From Chromobotia macracanthus (taxonomy: Eukaryota > Chordata > Actinopteri > Cypriniformes > Botiidae), in assembly GCA_036877525.1 (NCBI GenBank), contig JAZGTH010000001.1:11742001-11806000 (forward strand): a stretch of DNA of 64,000 nucleotides, read 5' to 3'. Under the pieces are notes generated by a model, which did not search any database, was not told the origin of the DNA, and saw only the letters and a program-made list of their open reading frames with translations. Numbering within the stretch: position 1 is the stretch's first letter; each line of letters starts with the position of its first letter. Below are positions 34,956-46,230 of this stretch, in pieces. Made by a program: the position numbers and the translations under genes.

Positions 34956-35490
34956 CAGGGTTTCTCACACTGGGGTCCTAAGGTGTTTAAGTCTTTTTTT
35001 GTGGATTCTGAATTTGTGCACTGCTGGGTTAAAGTAGTTTTGTGTCACTCCTAAGTTCTGTGTACAGATTCAATGCCACATTAAAGGTGTACTTAACAAG
35101 TCAACTTTAACCTGCCTTGGCCCTTAGTGTCAGATATATCTCTAGTCAAATCTTTTTTTATCACTCTGTGTAAACGAAATGCTTTGTGAAGACAAATAGC
35201 ATGAATCTGACTCAGTGTTTCTTGGGTAAATATAATTTTGTTGCCTACTGCTTGTGCTGCATTAAAAGTTTGTGAGGTAAAAAGCAGCAAAAAGATGGTC
35301 ATAAATGCCAATGCTGAGTTTTAAAAAACATTCATTTATAACCATTAAACAAAATCAATTTTTTAAAGATGGTTTTATTCAAAAAGTGATTTTTGCAAAG
35401 ATGTGAATTCATACTTAATACAATGTTAACATTACTTACAATCTCAAGAGGTCTTTTATGTAAAGCTGAAGAAAAGGTTGAGAACCCCTG
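34956..35490. mobile_element. Non-autonomous hAT (Charlie-like) element with 8-bp TSD
   Basis: The left end begins cagggtttctcacactgggg. The right end read in reverse complement begins caggggttctcaacc, so 11 of the first 12 bases match. Immediately outside are ctgtgaaa (34948-34955) and ctgtaaaa (35491-35498), a 7-of-8 target-site duplication, the 8-bp length being diagnostic of hAT elements. The cagnggttctcaa terminus followed by ggggtcc is the Charlie/MER5-type terminal pattern. The 535-bp interior is AT-rich and has no transposase remnant that I can see, so this is a MITE-like deletion derivative. Minus-strand frames of 72-76 codons at 35093-35562 are not recognisable transposase. Confidence 0.8.
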
Positions 35491-35498
35491 CTGTAAAA

Positions 35499-36589
35499 CA
35501 TCTTCCACGTGTAATATTTCCCTTGTGCTGTTAGGTTGAAAAGGGCCTGTGGCAAATTTCATAACCTTTGGAGGATAATGTTTTCACACCGTTATAAGAA
35601 TAGTGAAGCCGGTGGGAGGGGTTACAAAATGGCAGATATTTTCTGGGCATTTTTATATTTAAAACAATTTTAAAATAATAAAAAAAATTATGAAAAATTG
35701 AAAAAAATTATATGTTCTCAGATTTCTCACTTTTGGCTAATTTTAATAATAATTGAGAAAAAGTATACCACAAGTGTACATACACAACAAGGATTTGCTT
35801 GTTACAGTATTTACTGTGAGTGCAACAACGCTGAGTTAAATGTTCCCAGCAGAACTGTCTTTAGTCGTTTTTGAAGATTGCAAGGGATGCTGCTGTTCGG
35901 GTGGAGGTCATACACCATATATCATCCACAGATAACAGTTTCTAATTGGTACCACCAATTACTGCCAGCTGCATAGGTGCCGAGCTACAGCCCTTATGTT
36001 CTGTTTGTGGTCTTCAGAACCCCAAGGTCCTTTTAATCGCTCAAAAACATAAAGCAGATAACATTTGAAGTATCAGGTTAACATCTCTGATCTTATAAGA
36101 ACTAATTATAAATGAAATCGCCTCATTACACGCTTAAACTATCCTCCATGAAAATGTTTCATTACTTCTGTTTGACATCTCAGAGACCCCAGGTACAAAA
36201 CATGAATATATGCAATTAATGTTAATATGCATAGATTTTCTAAATGGCGTAGACACCGTTGAAGTACACTAATGTCATTTGGATTTGTTTTAAAGTATCT
36301 TTGAACTTCTTTCTGGAGATATATTAATTGCCATCAAAGGTAATGGTACTATACTGGGTGTATACCTACTTTGGGATAAAACAAACTTACTTTGGTAGTA
36401 AATTACTTTAATTTCTGCCTATGGGGTTTGTATTAGGTCAGAGAGCCATATTTAAAAGAAAATTGATATTACAGGTTCATTTTGAAATGACTGTTGATGT
36501 TTATTTAGGTCATTGGTCACTATGACTGCAAACACACCGTAAATCTCAATAGAACATGAAGTTCAAACAGACAAGCTACATTTACATTC
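35499..36589. other. Intergenic sequence; small TAATTGGT palindrome
   Basis: Contains an 8-bp inverted repeat, TAATTGGT/ACCAATTA (35943-35950 and 35954-35961, 3-nt spacer), within a CpG-bearing patch at about 35870-36010 that may be a small regulatory island. Nothing else recognised. Confidence 0.35.
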
Positions 36590-36880
36590 ATCTATTACAT
36601 TTCCCCGCATTTTCCTCCTAGAAAGCAGCACTAGCCCATTCTTCTGAATAGCATCTTTCCATTGAATGTTTCCTAACCCCATTTAATTCTCTCCCGCTGC
36701 ACTTTCTTGGCCACATGGGACCACCTTTCTGTGATTATTCAGCAATTAGTTGGCTGTCTTCATCGGCTACGCAATAGTGAGCCCGAGACAATTACCTTAT
36801 AGCCTATTCTTCATGTTCTCAGTGGGTTTCTGGTAATTATTTTTAAGCCTTCAGTTCAGCCGTGGAAACAAGGGAATGTG
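36590..36880. promoter_or_regulatory. Candidate conserved non-coding element
   Basis: Contains TCTCCCGCTGCAC, GGGACCACC, CAGCAATTAGTTGGC, TTCATCGGCTACGCAATAG, GAGCCCGAGACAATTACC and GGTAATTATTTTTAAGCC. High motif density with CpGs. Regulatory role inferred. Confidence 0.43.
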
Positions 36881-38740
36881 CACTGAAATGCAGAGAAAGC
36901 ACAAACATAAGGAAACTGGGCTTCATATGTTCAAAAGAGAAGCTGTAAAACTGAAGTCTTGATAACTTTATAGATAATTATGCAGAATGCTGTTGGAAGT
37001 ATAAAAGCACAGTGTTGCTTGTCTTGATATTTTGACATCTTTGCCTCCATTTTCTCAAACATTTGTTGGTAAAAGTTTCTTCATAATTGAAAACAAAAAA
37101 GTGCAGATGTCTTGTAACATTTACCAAACAAGCAGCATATTAGTCAAGTACTAATTATACAGTACTGTAAAGGCATAAACCATTTATCTGTTTTAGTTTT
37201 ATTAGAATAGAATAGAAATTAGAATTTGTACATAGGAATTCAAATGAAATTGTTAATGTAGTAAAGTGTTATTAGGTTTTTATGTTTTGGATTTGTACAT
37301 GAGTTCATAAGATTTTAATGATGATTTGGAATCAGGAAAGAGAGAATTGGAACGTAATGTTTATCACAGTTCATGGATTTTATGAGCTGGCCTATCTGGC
37401 TGTACCATATGGTCTTGCTGGATCTCCTCTGCCTCTGGACATTGAGAACAGATTGGCACAACTGGTTTGTTTCTGATGCAGTGGTAGACAGATGTATTTC
37501 TCTGCTGGGCTGGAAAGCATATGGTCCCAAGGAGCAGCCCTGGGTCTCAGCATAGGTCTTTTGGATCCTTCACTAATTGCTAACTTCCCATTGTGGTCAG
37601 CCAAAATGCCTTGCTCCTGTGCTGCAGATAATGACAAACAAGAAAGACCATGAATTGGCAGAAAATTACTTCCCCAAATGCCATCCACACAAGCCCATAT
37701 TTTCAAAATAAATCAATTGGCACTGTAATTAACCATTGTGCCCAAATTATTGGAATTTTGGTAAAACATTTAAATATATGGAGTCCGATATCCCATTGGA
37801 TATGAAAACATCCATCAAAGTGCCTTTGTCAGACACATCAATTAAGGAACTTGGCAAAACCTGGGCTTAGCATGTCAAATGCCTTTTAACCTTATTTTGT
37901 TATTTGTGCAAAGTATTGCTCAACATCACCAAAGCCATTTTATGATGCCCTAAAGGTAAACACCTGCACACACCTGAATAACGCAAATGAATAATGGCAA
38001 AATTTTAATAAAATATTATTATATATTAAAAAATAATAGTAACAAATTGGCTTGCTGTACTGTATCCTGAGATTTGATGTGAACTTTGAGCTAACCCCCT
38101 GATTATTGTAGGTGAAAGAGGAACGCTTAGAAAGTATGCTTGTGATTGACAGAACCGAATGATCAGGCTCTACTCCTAAAAATTTTTAGATCTTCATTTG
38201 AAAGAATTGCAAATAATTTATAAAAAAGCCAATTAATTAATCAAAGAATGTTTTTTGTATGTATGAAAATCTTTGTGTAGTGATAACACCTCCCCATAAG
38301 AATACTGGAAAATGTTCAAAAATATGCATTTTTCATACTTCATAGTAAAGCCACAAGTCTCTAACTAATCTCCCTTTGCAGTGGGATCTTATAATGCCCT
38401 GTGTAGAGCACTAGAGTGGCTTCATCTTAAACAGATTATGGTGGAGAGATTGTAATTTAACTCTGATACTGTTGGTTGACTCCGTAGTTCCCCTTTTAAA
38501 GTAGTGTGAAGTTGACTTGAGACATTGTGGATGAGAGCCTTATTGGAATATCAGCCTTTATGGAATGCGGTTGAGAGAAATCTCAGGAAATCTCTCTGGG
38601 TGAAATGGCTCCCACCTATACCATTTACTCATCTGTCTGAAGCTGCCGCCTTGCTCCAAATCAACTGTGAAATTGTATTTGAAAGACATTAAACAGGTAC
38701 CTTTACACTTTAGGAGTTTGTGCCCACAGAGCTAAATCTT
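36881..38740. other. Intergenic sequence with a stop-poor patch at 37310-37706
   Basis: Within 37310-37706 one minus-strand frame (104 codons) and two plus-strand frames (52 and 60 codons) are open at once, a sign of GC-richer composition rather than of a gene. No domain is recognised in any of them. The remainder is AT-rich. Confidence 0.35.
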
Positions 38741-38885
38741 ATTTCTAGTGTAGCTCAGTATAGTGGGAACTGGTATAACACTAAAGAGCATGCATCCCAC
38801 ATAGATATTCAAATCTTGTGCATAATTAAAACAACCCACAATTACCACAAAGTAGGTACAAGGCTAGCAATCTCTTTAACTAATC

Positions 38886-39017
38886 ACATTTATACATTTG
38901 GCAGAAGTTTTCATTCAAATTGGTTAAAAAACATACTTTAAATGTTTTTTTCCAGATGAATTAAATCTATGATCTTGGCATTGTCATAACACCATGCTCT
39001 ACCAACTAAACCACAGG
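38886..39017 (-). mobile_element. Degenerate tRNA-derived SINE (minus strand)
   Basis: Reading the minus strand from 39017, tccctgtggtttagttgg gives a tRNA-like head with an A-box-like tggtttagttgg (39002-39013), followed by agagcatgg. A decayed B-box-like agatttaattc lies at 38959-38969. The 3' body ends in aacttctgccaaatgtataa, the tail segment of the same family as the plus-strand copy at 41527. Both copies are diverged, so the insertions are old. No clear target duplication. Confidence 0.65.
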
Positions 39018-40249
39018 GACCAAACCAGTTCAGTTTAGCAGACCTGGCCAGACTTGACAGACAGTCCATCTAAGCTTATTTTGATTTGATTGAGCGAAAC
39101 TTAGCCTCTGTCCCAGAACCCTAACAGATTGGCACATTCATTTTTCTGGTGCAAATCCCTTTCCATCCTAAATCTAAAGGGCACAGCAAGATGTCAGTGC
39201 AAGCCATTCACTATATTTGGCAAACTGTTCGTTTTTATCTGTCATCAGGTAGGGTACATGTTTCTGACAGCTTCACTGTTGGGTGAACAAAGGTGTGATC
39301 AGTTCACTGTTCTAGAGTTATGTGGATGAAAAGTGCCATGAAACTTGCAATGAAAAGTTTTAAGATATTACAGTTATTACAGTTACAGTTATTAAACCAC
39401 TGTAAAAACATCATTCATATGAATGTTGATTGTTTAATTTTGTGCTATTTGGAGTACTGTAAGCACAACCTTACCTTTCACTTTGTTATTATTATTTAGT
39501 ATTTTAGTTAATTAGAAAAGTTTTAAAGTTTTAAAAGTTTAATACAAAGCCATTTTACCTGTCAGCAAACATAGATGCAGTACAAATACAAATGTTACAG
39601 GTTAAAACGGTTAAAACTGTTAATGAGATTAGCAGGACAGACAGAAAACGTAAGCACAACCTGAGAGGTAGGAGAAAACAGGTGTCTGTAAAATTGAAAT
39701 GCAATGTTGTCCATGTTTTGGGCTTTGTTGGGTTATGCAGGGTGAAAAGTTCTGTGCCATTGGGTAGCATACACTAATGATGACATAAGTCTTACATATA
39801 TGCCTGGAGAAGATTAACATGCAAAATGAACATCCGCATAATTTTGTTCTTACCTTCAATCTTATGTTGATGATTGTCCAAAACATGTCTACAAGGGCTT
39901 TCCACACAACCTCACCTGTACAGCTGTTCCCCACTCACTGCTTTAAAGCTAAGTGTGATGTGTATTCTCAAAATACATTTTCTACATTCTCTAAACCAGA
40001 CATGCAACGTGCAAAAGTATACGGTGTTCCTCAGCATGAGCTACCAGTCTGGTCTAAGCAGCTAAATGAGAGCTGTGAAGATCTGAGGGCAAGCTGATTC
40101 TGTCACACAGATGAAAGGTACAAAAAAGTAATCAGAACTAGAGAGTCAGAAGCTACCGTCTCATTACACATCATAAAACTGCACCAAAAACCTTTTAATT
40201 CAAATGCTCCAAAACACCATTTTTATGTTTGCTCTGAGTTGTGAACATA
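39018..40249. other. Intergenic sequence, nothing firm
   Basis: Small tandem patterns occur at 39360-39395 (ttacagttatt) and 39520-39542. Overlapping frames on both strands at 39555-40097 (up to 101 codons) are unrecognised and mutually antisense. Confidence 0.35.
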
Positions 40250-40360
40250 GAAGAACCCTATAATTGATTAGCATGAAGTCAGGCAGATGGATTTTGTGAA
40301 ACATTAATTACAGGTGAGGATGAGAGCAAGCAAAGACAACTGGGGAAGAGATGACAGGGT
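40250..40360. promoter_or_regulatory. Possible small regulatory island
   Basis: Contains TAATTGATTAGCATG, CAGGCAGATGG and ACATTAATTACAGG. Homeodomain-like sites and no repeat. Inferred. Confidence 0.25.
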
Positions 40361-40609
40361 TTCTGTGTTCAGGTGACCTTGGAATTCAATTTAGGCTTCC
40401 AGCACCCCAATGGGATTCAAATTACTGTATTCAAAATGGCAGGCACAGAGTAAATGCAGCCAGACCAAGAAGAGCAAATCAAGAAGAACTGATGAAAAAA
40501 CCTTCCTCAGAAAAGTTTTTTTGATTATAAGAGTCATCCAGCTGCTCAGAGTTAGCAGTATAGTAACTATAAATGAGGTTTTGGCCAACAGACCTGTATG
40601 ATTTCATCA

Positions 40610-41010
40610 AATAAGTGATGTTTACATGCTAATTTCATCTTTTAGCCTAAGCATGTCCCGTTTTTCTAAATGCATCTCCTAAATGCGTTTGTCATAACAG
40701 GTTACAATCAAGTGCGCTTTTTGTCATCCTGAAAGAGAATTAATCCACTGAGGTTTGCTCCAGATGAGTTAATAAAACCAGAGCACCTCAAAGAAAGCTT
40801 AAGATTCTGGTGTGTCAAAGTTTATTAGGGAAGCAATTTTTTGTGGGCAGCTGGGACAGGCATATTAATTGTCTCCAATATATGTTTGCCAACCGCAATT
40901 AGGAGTTAGTGAACATTAGGCAACAAATTCATAACTTCATTTAGCTCAGTAGCACGTCCCTATTCCTGCTTAACGTGCGTGAACTGCCAGAGATAAGATT
41001 TGTTTCACAT
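40610..41010. promoter_or_regulatory. Candidate conserved non-coding element (long)
   Basis: Contains GTTTACATGCTAATTTC, GCATGTCCCG, CAAGTGCGC, AGAGAATTAATCC, GCATATTAATTGTC, CCAACCGCAATTAGG, CACGTCCC and TTAACGTGCGTG. Long, non-repetitive, and rich in paired TAAT-type sites and CpGs. One of the best regulatory candidates. Inferred. Confidence 0.42.
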
Positions 41011-41526
41011 TTATGAGTCCAGGTCATGCAAAATATCCAAAACTGTTTCCTCCTGATAAGGTCAGAATAATTAGACAATCAATTTCTCTCCATGTACTCT
41101 TAGTAATTAACATACACATTGAACTCAACAAAAGAAAAAGAAGCGTTAAGTGAAAAGTAAAACACAAATACACCGAATGCAGCAAAAAACTCTGGGTAAC
41201 ACAGGAGCTGCTGCTTGTTGAGGTTCTCAGGGCTTTCAGACCTTTCATCGTCACACCGTGAAGAAGATTAAAATGCCTAGGAAATGAGGCTCATCTCTTG
41301 GCATGATTAATGTCTATGAAGTGTAATTAAAGACTTTTAGTTAATTCCCTTGTCTTCTAACTCTTCTAACCAGTTTTAATCATCCCCACTGACTGGTCAT
41401 GCATAATTACAAAACCTCTACAGACCGACAAACTATTAACTCCTTAAAATATTAACTGCCATATAAGATGTATATTTGGGTATGTGCAGTAGTGCCCATT
41501 GATGAGCTTCTGGGGTGAGAGCTACA
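41011..41526. other. Intergenic sequence, nothing firm
   Basis: No repeat. A 76-codon minus-strand frame at 41024-41254 is unrecognised. Confidence 0.4.
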
Positions 41527-41676
41527 GAGGATGTAGTTTAACTGGCAGAACACGGCACTAGCAACAGCAATGTTAAGGGTTCAATTCCCAGGAACACATG
41601 AATTGATCAAGCATATACAACCTTGAATGTACTTTTACCCGCCTTCAGATAAAAGTGTCTGCCAGTTGTTAAAAAG
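41527..41676 (+). mobile_element. tRNA-derived SINE (plus strand)
   Basis: A tRNA-like head carries an A box (tagtttaactgg, 41534-41545) and an intact-looking B box (ggttcaattcc, 41578-41588) 33 nt later, spacing usual for a tRNA gene. A tRNA-unrelated body and a tail with cttcagataaaagtgtctgc follow, the teleost 'gataaaagngtctgcca' SINE tail. It is better preserved than the minus-strand copy about 2.5 kb to the left. It is not a functional tRNA gene: the acceptor stem cannot be completed. Confidence 0.75.
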
Positions 41677-42119
41677 AAATGTTTTTTTCTGCCCTCTCAC
41701 TCTGCAAAACCAAGATCTGTTCACATATCTGAGATTTTTTTAAAACATTGCTTTTAACTTCTATGCTGTATTGGAAAATCCCCTGCATTATATATCATCC
41801 TCTGTCATCTTCTACTCAAATTTCATATATTTTTTATATGAATATATACATGTAGTTTTACATGTAGCTTCATTATTCAGGCAATGATCAAAGTTGTGGA
41901 CCTGGAAATACAGAAATATATGGTGATGAATTATGACTTTCAAACTTCAAGTTATTCTAAAGTTATAAATCTTTTAGTTTGTTATATGCACTTTGTTCAG
42001 TAATATGTATAGCACTTTACCTTAAACTATATACATTTGAAAACTTTATAAATCACTGTAACACTAATATGAATTAAAGCAAAGTGAACATGTCACACAT
42101 GCTGTGAAACACAAAGAAC
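41677..42119. other. AT-rich stretch, nothing recognised
   Basis: Includes an AT-rich near-palindrome around 41820-41850 but no gene or named repeat. Confidence 0.4.
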
Positions 42120-42425
42120 AATCAACGCTACGTCTTCTCCAGCTGGGAGATATGATCACTTGAAAAAGTTACTTAATTGCATTCTGCTCACTACTCCAGG
42201 GCTTTAAATGACCCCCTTCGGAGACCTGTATTATGTCAAGGACTGCATGTTCTGTTCCTGATGACGTTCGCTGCTGGAATTACCCAACATATGTTCTCCC
42301 AACTCTTCACATTTCTCAGAAGGCCTCATTATTGGTGTCAGAAAGTTAAATGCATTTGCAATAATCTTGGCCAAAGGGCCCATTCAGAGTGTATTGTACA
42401 AATGAGAGCTGATTAAACAGAATCA
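42120..42425. promoter_or_regulatory. Candidate conserved non-coding element
   Basis: Contains ACGCTACGTCTTC, ACTTAATTGCATTC, CCCCCTTCGGAG, GATGACGTTCGC and GCATTTGCAATAATC. The 79-codon plus-strand frame here (42177-42416) is unrecognised. Balanced composition explains it. Inferred regulatory. Confidence 0.33.
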
Positions 42426-43309
42426 CATTTTCCTGTCTTACTAACTTTAGCATTGCAATCATTCCTTTACAAGAAACTTAGTGGCTTAAAAAAACGCATG
42501 TAGATGTCACTTGTTAGAGGGTAAATATGATGTGTGATATGCATTTTCTAGAAAAAAAATAATTGAAAACATTGTAAAATGTTGTCTTTAAGTGATATAT
42601 AAAATATATATAACAACGTGATCTTATGGAAATAGATTGGGCTAATCAGAAACCATGTGTAAGTATTGCACAAATAGAAATCTCTGTCATTAACAGTGGA
42701 TAAGAGGAGTCGATTGTACAGATGTTTACAACTTAAACAAGGTCTTACAAGTGCCTTAATGTAAAAGCAGACAGCTATTCCTTGTGGTGGAGGGAAATGT
42801 GTTTGTCTAATTAAACCAGAGTGTAATTACTTGCTTTTTGCTCTTCACTATAATTTAGTTTCAGACGTTCTGGCAGAGACGGATCAAACGCATTTTGGTC
42901 TACAAACGAAACAACACTCCCCCATTTGTTTCACACTGAATTTTTACAAGGACAAGTGCTTATCACAAGGACAAGATATGTTGTGAAAAGATAAACAGTA
43001 ATATTTTGTGTGATTGTATTTGGTTTCACAAGTTGGAAATGCAGCAATATTAATGAGATTTTTATTAATGCTTAGTGGTGCATTGGGGTCTGTCATAAAA
43101 ATCTACACAACCACAATAAAACTTATTGTGTTAGTTTTCCTTTTTTTCTAAATTATGGCAGACATATACAACACAATTCTTAAAAATACAATTATTAGAT
43201 TCACTGTAGTAAGTGTTTTGATTACTCTACCAGGTTCAGTCTCAGACTGAATTGCATTTAAGCTGCAATAAATACTTTGTACACACACCTCTAGATGCCA
43301 TGCAATATG
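42426..43309. other. AT-rich intergenic sequence, nothing recognised
   Basis: No repeat end or open frame of note. Small CpG patches occur at 42870-42910. Confidence 0.4.
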
Positions 43310-43755
43310 AGCCTTCAAGGCTCAATTCTAGGTTATTTATTATTTAACCTATGTATTTTCCATTACCTGGTGCAATTAATTGATATAACATCTTTCATCA
43401 GTATGCAGATGGTAGACATTTAAAAGAGAAATACTTGTTATCAAAAATGACATGCACAAAAATTAATTTTTGCCGTTTAAACTACTTATCTCTGTAGACC
43501 AATAATCACATCATGAATTTAGAAAACAGATTTTGGGTTAAATAAAAACATGTTAGCAATGTTTGTACAACAGCTCTAAGAGCAACATCTCTAAGGTGCT
43601 TTATAGTCCCTCGTCTGCTGACAGTGAGAAACTCATTCACGCATTTGTTATATCACGCATTTGTTATATCTGTTGCAATAGTGTTTTGGCAGGTGTATCT
43701 CCATCAAACACAGAGTTCACAAACAGCTTCCAGAATGCTGCCTCCAACTAAAATT
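43310..43755 (+). pseudogene. L2-like LINE reverse transcriptase fossil
   Basis: Fragments of a non-LTR reverse transcriptase appear in order on the plus strand. First, at about 43313-43362, a G-S-I-L-G-x-L-L-F-N-L segment matches the 'QGSILGPLLF' region. Then, in a shifted frame at 43391-43413, F-H-Q-Y-A-D-G corresponds to the 'YADD' catalytic box with the second Asp replaced by Gly. Then in the ATG frame from 43563, E-K-L-I-H-A-F-V, N-S-V-L-A-G and Q-N-A-A occur in the order and spacing of L2-clade proteins. At least one frameshift, the lost catalytic residue and the missing 5' and 3' parts show it is dead. A 16-bp tandem duplication (43637-43668) sits inside the coding remnant. Confidence 0.8.
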
Positions 43756-44465
43756 CGAAGGAATTGAGTTACTATAGCATTTACGTTCCTCCCTGGTGAC
43801 TATACAAGCAATTGACTCACTTGGCTCTTTTGAAAAACGTGACCAAAAATGTCTAAAATGTCTTTCATAATTAGTTTACAAGGACATTTCTCTCCTCCCT
43901 GGTTTTGCATTTTATTTATGTTCTTATGTTTGTAAACACTTTTTAATGTATTGCATAAATAAATCATTACTTGTTTTTCATCCACATTATGTGCACATTT
44001 TGACTTAATGATGTCATATTTACACTACAGCTCTGTGATTGCATTTATTTTGTCATTAATTAAGAACAGGTGCTAACGCATTGGTGGACTCAGAGCAACA
44101 AGTCAGGCTGGTATTATAGGGGTTGTTTCACTGCAACATCTGACAGAAAGAAACAAACAGGCTTGCTAAGAAAGTGTCAGGAATGAGGAATACAGCAGCA
44201 GCTTGGCCCAGCACTCTCTTCTCCTGAAAGCAGCAAGGCTGGCCATTATCTGGCTGAAAAATGAGAATTCATTGACCAGAAGTATTCTTTTCTGTCACAC
44301 AGTAAGCGTGCTGGTCAGGCCTGTGTACAATATTTGTTCTGTAAAAGGCACAGAGACAGTAACAAGTTATTATGCCCTACACTGGTATAGTAAATAAACA
44401 TTTTTATGAATTCATATTCAAAGCATTAGTGATGGCAGATGAGCATGTTGCATTTCCTAGCTTCT
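43756..44465. other. Intergenic sequence, possible weak regulatory patch
   Basis: 44090-44390 is more balanced and non-repetitive, with a 64-codon unrecognised frame. It may be a weak regulatory island. The rest is AT-rich. Confidence 0.25.
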
Positions 44466-44501
44466 CCTAGACATCTGTGGATACAGTACAGTATGTCTAG
44501 G
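44466..44501. repeat. 9-bp perfect inverted repeat
   Basis: Arms cctagacat (44466-44474) and atgtctagg (44493-44501) enclose an 18-nt spacer that itself contains ctgtggatacag and acagtacagt. Small foldback of unknown origin. Confidence 0.6.
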
Positions 44502-45589
44502 GCCATCTTTAAAAAAAAAATCCTGTAATACTGTAATTTGCCAGGAGTAATTTTAATGAAGTAAATCTTTTAATATTACTAAAAATGTCCAACTAATCTA
44601 ACTAACCTCAGCTTCAGACATTCCCTTAGGCCAGATGTGGTGTATTTATTGTGGTATATATTGTATAATGCTGTGGTACATTTGAAAATGTTTTGGAACA
44701 GAGCAACAGTGCTTTGTTAAACAAAGTTCCTTTAACTTTAGAACACATCCACATCATCAAATAAGCTGTCACTAGTTGCAAGTAGCTGTCCCACCCTATT
44801 AAAATATCAGTGCATAGTCGCTCCTTGAAACACACAAATACTATCAGCCCCCTATGACTTGCCATGACTGATATAACTCAATTTATATTCTGCTGTTGGT
44901 ATTTTGGTGTTGTGGGATGAAAAGAGTACATTTTATCTGAGCTGACACAACTTTGAAATGTGACAACAAAGATAACTGGAAATGTGAAGTAAAATGTTGT
45001 ATGTATGTGATAAAGTCATCACCGCAATGTTGGTATTAAACTGGCAAATTTGCATGATTTCCATCATTCGCTTGACTTAAAAATAACAGGCCCCCCTCCT
45101 CTTAAATCTGCTCAGTTTGTGGTGTCTTTCATTACACACTAAAGTTTTGGGTGTAAAAACAATAAGTATGTAATAGTGAAACTTGCCCTAGTAAGCACCA
45201 TTAATTATTTTCAAGATCAGCTCAACTGTGATAATTAGGCTGTCTTGTTATTCTGTGTTATGAATACAGATTCATTTTGTGAGTACTAAAATACCATTTA
45301 AAATGCCAACTCTACAAAACCTCGCTCTCTCTCAGACAACCTTGCTACAACTTAACTATTTTAGTGCAAAACTCCAAACTGAAATAAAAAACAGAAAGCA
45401 CAATGGATTCTGTCTATTCTAAGGAATATTGTTCTGTTGGAATGACCATGTTCTTGAGACTCTGACCTACAGTATATTCTTGGATACTATATCACTTTGA
45501 TTGATGTTTCGTCAATATTTGATGACCAGAGTCTGAAATGTGTCCCATTTCCCCTTCCATAGACTCCCCACTGGCATTCGCACATCAAA
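44502..45589. other. Intergenic sequence, nothing firm
   Basis: No repeat. A 79-codon minus-strand frame at 44626-44865 is unrecognised. A few TAATTA sites occur near 45200 (ccattaattatt). Confidence 0.35.
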
Positions 45590-46090
45590 ATGTCTAGGTC
45601 ACGAAAATCTTGGTCTACACACGGACACAGGAGTTTCTTAGCCACTGGCTTATTAATGAGAATACTTTCCTCTCCTCCACTAGATTTACTCTACTCTCAG
45701 AGGAAATAAGTCTTGTAGCTAGGGATTTTTCCAATGATTTATATACTGGAGAGAGCCAATTAGCAGAAAACAAAGCACGGCATTATGGTCTACCTGACAA
45801 AAGGAGAGCAAAGGTTTTTGGTGGCCAGTTTTACTGTTAGTGTAACTGATGGTTCCATCGATCAAGAGTGGATCTTTATGTTTGACTGATTCACACTGTC
45901 ATGCTAGCCGCCACCAGCTCTGAGGCGGGAACTGGGTCATGAGAACTCTTTAATAGGCAAAGCTGCGGTGGGTCTCATTTAAATTTGCCTTTGGCAGGGA
46001 CTAATTAGGCCTGATTTTTTTTCCTTGCATTTCCATTTAAATATCACTCTTAGCACTGGAAATTAGAAGATTTGGATAAACACACAAACA
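45590..46090. promoter_or_regulatory. Candidate conserved non-coding element (long)
   Basis: Contains TTATTAATGAG, CCATCGATCAAG, ATGCTAGCCGCCACC, TGAGGCGGGAACTGG, AAGCTGCGGTGGG, CATTTAAATTTGCC and GGGACTAATTAGGCC. Long and non-repetitive with GC-richer cores flanked by TAAT-type sites. The 76-codon frame at 45610-45840 is unrecognised. Inferred. Confidence 0.42.
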
Positions 46091-46129
46091 ATGATTAAAC
46101 TTGCCCACGACAGTCAACACAGAGCCTGG

Positions 46130-46230
46130 CTTTTTGTTTCTGCAGTAATCAGTTAGATTATACGTCCGGCATCATTAGACGTCGGCATCATAATGCTGAT
46201 TATTTTGATCTCTGCATCTTTACAAATGTC
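46130..46230. promoter_or_regulatory. Regulatory-like island with ACGTC-GGCATCAT duplication
   Basis: Two near-identical units, acgtccggcatcatt (46162) and acgtcggcatcata (about 46179), lie in tandem, flanked by GTAATCAGTTAGATTA on the left and AATGCTGATTATTTTG on the right. The second unit includes GACGTC, a CRE half-site palindrome. CpG-rich for its surroundings. Confidence 0.38.

Noticed and set aside
41527..41676. Possible functional tRNA gene
   Set aside because: A and B boxes are present but the acceptor stem cannot form and a SINE body and tail follow.
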